Positions 57,361 to 64,000 of a DNA stretch of 64,000 nucleotides are shown one piece after another. Location: assembly GCA_916048095.2 (NCBI GenBank), contig OU696580.1, forward strand, positions 310,001-374,000, in the 5' to 3' direction. The notes under the pieces were generated by a model, which made no database searches, was not told where the DNA came from, and saw nothing but the letters and a program-made list of their open reading frames with translations. The translations under genes were made by a program, and so were the position numbers. How positions within the stretch are numbered: the stretch's first letter is position 1; each line of letters opens with the position of its first letter. Source of the DNA: Sacculina carcini (lineage: Eukaryota; Arthropoda; Thecostraca; Sacculinidae).

Positions 57361-59835
57361 ACCCTAAGTGTTACCTAAGTGTTACCTAAGTGTTACCTAA
57401 GTGTTACCCAAGTGTTACCGAAGTGTGCCCTAAGTGTTACCTAAGTGTTACCTAAGTGTTACCTAAGTGTTACCTAAGTGTTACCTAAGTGTTACCTAAG
57501 TGTTACCTAAGTGTTACCTAAGTGTTACCTAAGTGTGCCCTAAGTGTTACCTAAGTGTTACCTAAGTGTTACCTAAGTGTTACCTAAGTGTGCCCTAAGT
57601 GTTACCTAAGTGTTACCTAAGTGTGCCCAAAGTGTTACCTAAGTGTGCCCTAAGTGTTACCTAAGTGTGACCTAAGTGTTACCTAAGTGTGCCCTAAGTG
57701 TGCCCTAAGTGTTACCTAAGTGTGCCCTAAGTGTTACCTAAGTGTTACCTAAGTGTGCCCTAAGTGTTACCTAAGTGTGCCCTAAGTGTTACCTAAATGT
57801 GACCTAAGTGTTACCTAAGTGTGCCCTAAGTGTTACCTAAGTGTGCCCTAAGTGTTACCTAAGTGTGCCGTAAGTTTTACCTAAGTGTGCCCTAAGTGTT
57901 ACCTAAGTGTGCCCTAAGTGTTACCTAAGTGTGCCCTAAGTGTTACCTAAGTGTGCACTAAGTGTTACCTAAGTGTTACCTAAGTGTGCCCTAAGTGTTA
58001 CCTAAGTGTGCCCTAAGTGTTACCTAAGTGTGCCCTAAGTGTTACCTAAGTGTTACCCAAGTGTTACCGAAGTGTGCCCTAAGTGTTACCTAAGTGTGCC
58101 ATAAGTGTTACCTAAGTGTGCCCTAAGTGTTACCTAAGTGTGCCCTAAGTGTTACCTAAGTTTTACCTAAGTGTTACCTAAGTGTTACCTAAGTGTTACC
58201 TAAGTGTGCCCTAAGTGTTACCTAAGTGTGCCCTAAGTGTTACCTAAATGTGACCTAAGTGTTACCTAAGTGTGCCCTAAGTGTTACCTAAGTGTGCCCT
58301 AAGTGTTACCTAAGTGTGCCCTAAGTGTTACCTAAGTGTGCCCTAAGTGTTACCTAAGTGTGCCCTAAGTGTTACCTAAGTGTTACCTAAGTGTGCCATA
58401 GGTGTTACCAAAGTGTGCCCTAAGTGTTACCGAAGTGTGCCCTAAGTGTTACCTAAGTGTGCCCTAAGTGTTACCTAAGTGTGCCCTAAGTGTTACCTAA
58501 GTGTGCCCTAAGTGTTACCTAAGTGTGCCGTAAGTTTTACCTAAGTGTGCCCTAAGTGTTACCTAAGTGTGCCCTAAGTGTTACCTAAGTGTGCCCTAAG
58601 TGTTACCTAAGTGTTACCTAAGTGTGCCCTAAGTGTTACCTAAGTGTGCCCTAAGTGTTACCTAAGTGTTACCTAAGTGTTACCTAAGTGTGCCCTAAGT
58701 GTTACCTAAGTGTGCCCTAAGTGTTACCTAAGTGTGCCCTAAGTGTGCCCTAAGTGTTACCTAAGTGTGCCGTAAGTTTTACCTAAGTGTGCCCTAAGTG
58801 TTACCTAAGTGTTACCTAAGTGTGCCCAAAGTGTTACCTAAGTGTGCCCTAAGTGTTACCTAAGTGTGCCCTAAGTGTTACCTAAGTGTTACCTAAGTGT
58901 TACCTAAGTGTGCCCTAAGTGTTACCTAAGTGTTACCTAAGTGTGCCCAAAGTGTTACCTAAGTGTGCCCTAAGTGTTACCTAAGTGTGCCCTAAGTGTT
59001 ACCTAAGTGTGCCCAAAGTGTTACTTAAGTGTGCCCTAAGTGTTACCTAAGTGTGCCCTAAGTGTTACCTAAGTGTGCCCTAAGTGTTACCTAAGTGTAC
59101 CCTAAGTGTTACCTAAGTGTTACCTAAGTGTTACCTAAGTGTTACCCAAGTGTTACCGAAGTGTGCCCTAAGTGTTACCTAAGTGTGCCCTAAGTGTTAC
59201 CTAAGTGTGCCCTAAGTGTTACCTAAGTGTGCCCTAAGTGTTACCTAAGTGTGCCGTAAGTTTTACCTAAGTGTGCCCTAAGTGTTACCTAAGTGTTACC
59301 TAAGTGTGCCCAAAGTGTTACCTAAGTGTGCCCTAAGTGTTACCTAAGTGTGCCCTAAGTGTTACCTAAGTGTGCCCTAAGTGTGCCGTAAGTTTTACCT
59401 AAGTGTGCCCTAAGTGTTACCTAAGTGTTACCTAAGTGTGCCCAAAGTGTTACCTAAGTGTGCCCTAAGTGTTACCTAAGTGTTACCTAAGTGTGCCCAA
59501 AGTGTTACCTAAGTGTGCCCTAAGTGTTACCTAAGTGTGCCCTAAGTGTTACCTAAGTGTGCCCTAAGTGTGCCGTAAGTGTTACCTAAGTGTGCCCTAA
59601 GTGTTACCTAAGTGTTACCTAAGTGTGCCCAAAGTGTTACCTAAGTGTGCCCTAAGTGTTACCTAAGTGTGCCCTAAGTGTTACCTAAGTGTGCCCTAAG
59701 TGTGCCCTAAGTGTTACCTAAGTGTGCCCTAAGTGTGCCCTAAGTGTTACCTAAGTGTTACCTAAGTGTGCCCTAAGTGTTACCTAAGTGTGCCCTAAGT
59801 GTTACCTAAGTGTGCCCTAAGTGTTACCTAAGTGT
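57361..59835. repeat. 2,475-bp (225-unit) duplication, first copy
   Basis: ACC 57,361, CGAAG second base 57,420, GAC 57,670, CTAAATGT 57,793, GTAAG 57,870 and GCC+ATAAGTGT 58,101 recur at +2,475 (59,836; 59,895; 60,145; 60,268; 60,345; 60,576). ATAAG after GCC is otherwise absent, which ties the copies together. The rest of this copy has an ATAGG-CAAAG-CGAAG triplet at 58,398, CAAAG-TTAAG near 59,019 and a 132-bp GTAAG pair at 59,256/59,388. Confidence 0.87.
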
Positions 59836-61060
59836 ACCCTAAGTGTTACCTAAGTGTTACCTAAGTGTTACCTAAGTGTTACCCAAGTGTTACCGAAGTG
59901 TGCCCTAAGTGTTACCTAAGTGTTACCTAAGTGTTACCTAAGTGTTACCTAAGTGTTACCTAAGTGTTACCTAAGTGTTACCTAAGTGTTACCTAAGTGT
60001 TACCTAAGTGTGCCCTAAGTGTTACCTAAGTGTTACCTAAGTGTTACCTAAGTGTTACCTAAGTGTGCCCTAAGTGTTACCTAAGTGTTACCTAAGTGTG
60101 CCCAAAGTGTTACCTAAGTGTGCCCTAAGTGTTACCTAAGTGTGACCTAAGTGTTACCTAAGTGTGCCCTAAGTGTGCCCTAAGTGTTACCTAAGTGTGC
60201 CCTAAGTGTTACCTAAGTGTTACCTAAGTGTGCCCTAAGTGTTACCTAAGTGTGCCCTAAGTGTTACCTAAATGTGACCTAAGTGTTACCTAAGTGTGCC
60301 CTAAGTGTTACCTAAGTGTGCCCTAAGTGTTACCTAAGTGTGCCGTAAGTTTTACCTAAGTGTGCCCTAAGTGTTACCTAAGTGTGCCCTAAGTGTTACC
60401 TAAGTGTGCCCTAAGTGTTACCTAAGTGTGCACTAAGTGTTACCTAAGTGTTACCTAAGTGTGCCCTAAGTGTTACCTAAGTGTGCCCTAAGTGTTACCT
60501 AAGTGTGCCCTAAGTGTTACCTAAGTGTTACCCAAGTGTTACCGAAGTGTGCCCTAAGTGTTACCTAAGTGTGCCATAAGTGTTACCTAAGTGTGCCCTA
60601 AGTGTTACCTAAGTGTGCCCTAAGTGTTACCTAAGTTTTACCTAAGTGTTACCTAAGTGTTACCTAAGTGTTACCTAAGTGTGCCCTAAGTGTTACCTAA
60701 GTGTGCCCTAAGTGTTACCTAAATGTGACCTAAGTGTTACCTAAGTGTGCCCTAAGTGTTACCTAAGTGTGCCCTAAGTGTTACCTAAGTGTGCCCTAAG
60801 TGTTACCTAAGTGTGCCGTAAGTTTTACCTAAGTGTGCCCTAAGTGTTACCTAAGTGTGCCCTAAGTGTTACCTAAGTGTGCCCTAAGTGTTACCTAAGT
60901 GTTACCTAAGTGTGCCCTAAGTGTTACCTAAGTGTGCCCTAAGTGTTACCTAAGTGTTACCTAAGTGTTACCTAAGTGTGCCCTAAGTGTTACCTAAGTG
61001 TGCCCTAAGTGTTACCTAAGTGTGCCCTAAGTGTGCCCTAAGTGTTACCTAAGTGTGCCG
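59836..61060. repeat. 2,475-bp duplication, second copy (left part)
   Basis: Follows the first copy marker by marker through the CTAAGTTT body near 60,631 and a CTAAATGT near 60,717, then diverges: no ATAGG triplet follows. GTAAGTTT at 60,345, about 60,830 and 61,060 leads into the next repeat. A third partial relative lies at 62,380-62,720 (CTAAATGT, GCA, CCAAG-CGAAG, CTAAG+TTT). Confidence 0.82.
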
Positions 61061-61158
61061 TAAGTTTTACCTAAGTGTGCCCTAAGTGTTACCTAAGTGT
61101 TACCTAAGTGTGCCCAAAGTGTTACCTAAGTGTGCCCTAAGTGTTACCTAAGTGTGCC

Positions 61159-61774
61159 GTAAGTTTTACCTAAGTGTGCCCTAAGTTTTACCTAAGTGTT
61201 ACCTAAGTGTTACCTAAGTGTTACCCAAGTGTTACCGAAGTGTGCCCTAAGTGTTACCTAAGTGTGCCCTAAGTGTTACCTAAGTGTGCCCTAAGTGTTA
61301 CCTAAGTGTTCCCTAAGTGTGCCCTAAGTGTTACCTAAGTGTGCCGTAAGTTTTACCTAAGTGTGCCCTAAGTGTTACCTAAGTGTTACCTAAGTGTGCC
61401 CAAAGTGTTACCTAAGTGTGCCCTAAGTGTTACCTAAGTGTGCCCTAAGTGTTACCTAAGTGTGCCGTAAGTTTTACCTAAGTGTGCCCTAAGTTTTACC
61501 TAAGTGTTACCTAAGTGTTACCTAAGTGTTACCCAAGTGTTACCGAAGTGTGCCCTAAGTGTTACCTAAGTGTGCCCTAAGTGTTACCTAAGTGTGCCCT
61601 AAGTGTTACCTAAGTGTGCCCTAAGTGTGCCCTAAGTGTTACCTAAGTGTGCCGTAAGTTTTACCTAAGTGTGCCCTAAGTGTTACCTAAGTGTTACCTA
61701 AGTGTGCCCAAAGTGTTACCTAAGTGTGCCCTAAGTGTTACCTAAGTGTGCCCTAAGTGTTACCTAAGTGTGCC
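61159..61774. repeat. 308-bp (28-unit) higher-order repeat, two copies
   Basis: GTAAGTTT at 61,159, 61,346, 61,467, 61,654 and 61,775 alternates 187 and 121 bp, giving a 308-bp period. CTAAG+TTT at 61,181 with 61,489 and CGAAG second base at 61,237 with 61,545 confirm it. The first copy has a TCC prefix at about 61,310 where the second has GCC. Confidence 0.9.
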
Positions 61775-64000
61775 GTAAGTTTTACCTAAGTGTGCCCTAA
61801 GTGTTACCTAAGTGTTACCTAAGTGTGCCCAAAGTGTTACCTAAGTGTGCCCTAAGTGTTACCTAAGTGTGACCTAAGTGTTACCTAAGTGTGCCCTAAG
61901 TGTGCCCTAAGTGTTACCTAAGTGTGCCCTAAGTGTTACCTAAGTGTTAAATAAGTGTGCCCTAAGTGTTACCTAAGTGTGCCCTAAGTGTTACCTAAGT
62001 GTGCCCTAAGTGTTACCTAAGTGTACCCTAAGTGTTACCTAAGTGTTACCTAAGTGTTACCTAAGTGTTACCCAAGTGTTACCGAAGTGTGCCCTAAGTG
62101 TTACCTAAGTGTTACCTAAGTGTTACCTAAGTGTTACCTAAGTGTTACCTAAGTGTTACATAAGTGTTACCTAAGTGTGCCCTAAGTGTTACCTAAGTGT
62201 TACCCAAGTGTGCCCAAAGTGTTACCTAAGTGTGCCCTAAGTGTTACCTAAGTGTGCCCTAAGTGTTACCTAAGTGTGCCCTAAGTGTGCCCTAAGTGTT
62301 ACCTAAGTGTGCCCTAAGTGTTACCTAAGTGTTACCTAAGTGTGCCCTAAGTGTTACCTAAGTGTGCCCTAAGTGTTACCTAAATGTGACCTAAGTGTTA
62401 CCTAAGTGTGCCCTAAGTGTGCCCTAAGTGTTACCTAAGTGTTACCTAAGTGTGCCCTAAGTGTTACCTAAGTGTGCCCTAAGTGTTACCTAAGTGTGCC
62501 CTAAGTGTTACCTAAGTGTGCACTAAGTGTTACCTAAGTGTTACCTAAGTGTGCCCTAAGTGTTACCTAAGTGTGCCCTAAGTGTTACCTAAGTGTGCCC
62601 TAAGTGTTACCTAAGTGTTACCCAAGTGTTACCGAAGTGTGCCCTAAGTGTTACCTGAGTGTGCCCTAAGTGTTACCTAAGTGTGCCCTAAGTGTTACCT
62701 AAGTGTGCCCTAAGTGTTACCTAAGTTTTACCTAAGTGTTACCTAAGTGTTACCTAAGTGTGCCCTAAGTGTTACCTAAGTGTTACCTAAGTGTTACCTA
62801 AGTGTTACCCAAGTGTTACCGAAGTGTGCCCTAAGTGTTACCTAAGTGTGCCCTAAGTGTTACCTAAGTGTGCCCTAAGTGTTACCTAAGTGTGCCCTAA
62901 GTGTTACCTAAGTGTGCCCAAAGTGTTACTTAAGTGTGCCCTAAGTGTTACCTAAGTGTGCCCTAAGTGTTACCTAAGTGTGCCCTAAGTGTTACCTAAG
63001 TGTTACCTAAGTGTTACCTAAGTGTTACCCAAGTGTTACCGAAGTGTGCCCTAAGTGTTACCTAAGTGTGCCCTAAGTGTTACCTAAGTGTGCCCTAAGT
63101 GTTACCTAAGTGTGCCCTAAGTGTTACCTAAGTGTGCCGTAAGTTTTACCTAAGTGTGCCCTAAGTGTTACCTAAGTGTGCCCTAAGTGTTACCTAAGTG
63201 TACCCTAAGTGTTACCTAAGTGTTACCTAAGTGTTACCTAAGTGTTACCCAAGTGTTACCGAAGTGTGCCCTAAGTGTTACCTAAGTGTTACCTAAGTGT
63301 TACCTAAGTGTGCCCTAAGTGTGCCCTAAGTGTTACCCAAGTGTGCCCTAAGTGTTACCTAAGTGTTACCTAAGTGTGCCCTAAGTGTTACCTAAGTGTG
63401 CCCTAAGTGTTACCTAAGTGTTACCTAAGTGTGCCCTAAGTGTTACCTAAGTGTTACCTAAGTGTTACCTAAGTGTGCACTAAGTGTTACCTAAGTGTTA
63501 CCTAAGTGTGCCCTAAGTGTTACCTAAGTGTGCCCTAAGTGTTACCTAAGTGTGCCCTAAGTGTTACCTAAGTGTGCCCTAAGTGTTACCTAAGTGTGCC
63601 CTAAGTGTTACCTAAGTGTACCCTAAGTGTTACCTAAGTGTTACCTAAGTGTTACCTAAGTGTTACCCAAGTGTTACCGAAGTGTGCCCTAAGTGTTACC
63701 TAAGTGTTACCTAAGTGTTACCTAAGTGTTACCTAAGTGTTACCTAAGTGTTACCTAAGTGTTACCTAAGTGTTACCTAAATGTGACCTAAGTGTTACCT
63801 AAGTGTGCCCTAAGTGTTACCTAAATGTGACCTAAGTGTTACCTAATTGTGCCCTAAGTGTTACCTAAGTGTGCCCTAAGTGTTACCTAAGTTTGCCCTA
63901 AGTGTTACCTAAGTGTTACCTAAGTGTGCCCAAAGTGTTACCTAAGTGTGCCCTAAGTGTTACCTAAGTGTGCCCTAAGTGTTACCTAAGTGTGCCCTAA
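61775..64000. repeat. Right end segment enriched in private mutations
   Basis: Repeat units in which several one-off changes occur: TAA+ATAAGTGT (61,951), TAC+ATAAGTGT (62,160), CTGAGTGT (62,655), CTAATTGT (63,843) and CTAAGTTT before GCC (63,887). CCAAG is followed by a GCC unit instead of CGAAG near 62,208 and 63,338. Two CTAAATGT+GAC units lie only 44 bp apart (63,777 and 63,821), seen nowhere else. The rate of one-off changes is visibly higher than in the preceding 60 kb. The array still runs off the end of the window in register. Confidence 0.85.

Larger units (their letters stand above)
1..64000. repeat. 11-bp satellite array filling the whole window
   Basis: The window is head-to-tail copies of an 11-bp unit, prefix TAC or GCC plus body CTAAGTGT, always in the same orientation. 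The first body starts at base 3 and the last complete one at 63,964; these phases differ by 4 bases modulo 11, exactly the four 10-bp units found by eye, so about 5,818 units are present. T and G units often alternate as a 22-bp dimer, broken by GG doublets and by long T runs. Minor variants (prefixes GCA, ACC, GAC, TAA, TCC; bodies CAAAGTGT, CCAAGTGT, CGAAGTGT, CTAAATGT, TTAAGTGT, GTAAGTTT, ATAGGTGT, CTAAGTGA, CTAAGTCT) recur in fixed combinations. Neither array end is visible. Size and simplicity point to eukaryotic heterochromatin; the species and chromosomal position are unknown. Confidence 0.99.
1..64000. other. No coding capacity in any of the six frames
   Basis: The body CTAAGTGT carries TAA on the plus strand and TAG on the minus strand (CACTTAGG); T units add a minus-strand TAA. 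Since 11 modulo 3 is 2, successive stops fall in successive frames, so each frame is normally stopped every 33 bp. Variants that lose the plus-strand TAA (CAAAG, CCAAG, CGAAG) lengthen the gap only to the next in-frame unit. The one recurrent plus-strand ATG, in CTAAATGTGAC, is followed immediately by TGA in frame. No tRNA- or rRNA-like sequence, promoter element, poly-A tract or transposon terminal repeat breaks the array. Confidence 0.97.

Noticed and set aside
1-64000. CRISPR array
   Set aside because: The 11-bp units abut directly. There are no unique spacers, no 24-40-bp repeat and no cas genes.
1-64000. True telomere repeat tract
   Set aside because: TTAGG and TTAGGG occur once per 11 bp and never in direct succession. 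The two unit types are shuffled with higher-order structure, unlike telomerase products, and the tract does not stop in the window.
1-64000. Gene encoding a repetitive low-complexity protein
   Set aside because: Stops rotate through all six frames roughly every 33 bp, and the unit length is not a multiple of three.
1-64000. CENP-B box or other known centromere motif
   Set aside because: No 17-bp CENP-B-like sequence can be formed from these units or their variants, so centromere identity cannot be argued from sequence.
1-64000. G-quadruplex forming strand
   Set aside because: On the minus strand GGG occurs only in G units, usually 22 bp apart and at most three in successive units; four close GGG tracts are not available. 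Only weak two-tetrad forms with long loops are conceivable.
1-64000. Insertion sequence or transposon bounding the duplicated blocks
   Set aside because: All inspected joints are in-register changes between satellite units, with no terminal inverted repeats, target duplications or foreign bases.
1-64000. Inverted repeats or a change of array orientation
   Set aside because: I looked for CACTTAG on the plus strand and found none; all units point the same way. Short palindromes such as GTTAAC, CTTAAG and GTGCAC arise within single variant units.

Overview
This window is one uninterrupted tandem array of an 11-bp satellite repeat from its first base to its last. I see no gene, RNA gene, mobile element or unique DNA. 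Each unit is a 3-base prefix plus an 8-base body CTAAGTGT. Two forms dominate: the T unit (TAC+CTAAGTGT, 4/11 G+C) and the G unit (GCC+CTAAGTGT, 6/11 G+C). Position arithmetic gives about 5,818 units. The 11-bp register holds across all 64 kb except for four 10-bp units at 40,997, 42,646, 49,564 and 50,443, which fully account for the 4-base phase shift between the two ends. Every unit carries stop codons on both strands, and because 11 is not a multiple of 3 the stops rotate through all six frames, so nothing here can be translated. Below, a variant unit is located by the first base of its body.

An array of this size and simplicity suggests eukaryotic heterochromatin (centromeric, pericentromeric, subtelomeric or a sex-chromosome block). 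I cannot name the species, and I do not recognise the 11-mer as a catalogued satellite. The reverse strand reads CACTTAGGTAA / CACTTAGGGCA, so each unit contains TTAGG and each G unit TTAGGG, the animal telomere words, but at 11-bp spacing. This is not a telomere.

Rare unit variants act as bar codes and show layered higher-order repeats. From 1 to 2.8 kb there is a mosaic of short cassettes. From 2.95 to 6.0 kb a 0.78-0.91-kb repeat recurs. A 374-bp (34-unit) repeat recurs three times at 7.3-8.4 kb. A 1.73-kb segment is present twice at 8.1-11.2 kb. A 440-bp duplication lies inside a 2,761-bp tandem duplication at 11.75-17.24 kb. From 18.24 to 39.8 kb there is a three-level nest: a 3.1-kb block (R) was duplicated, the resulting 8.5-kb block was duplicated, and a 4,532-bp part of that was duplicated again, giving five R copies; a sixth partial copy lies at 46.6-47.8 kb. 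From 39.9 to 64 kb the marker set changes, with duplications of 1,671, 1,276, 1,012, 2,475 and 308 bp and a recurrent 132-bp spacing.

The array is therefore a record of in-register unequal exchange at scales from one unit to 8.5 kb. It has two marker domains with a changeover at about 38-43 kb, and a cluster of private mutations in the last 2 kb that may mean an array edge lies just to the right.
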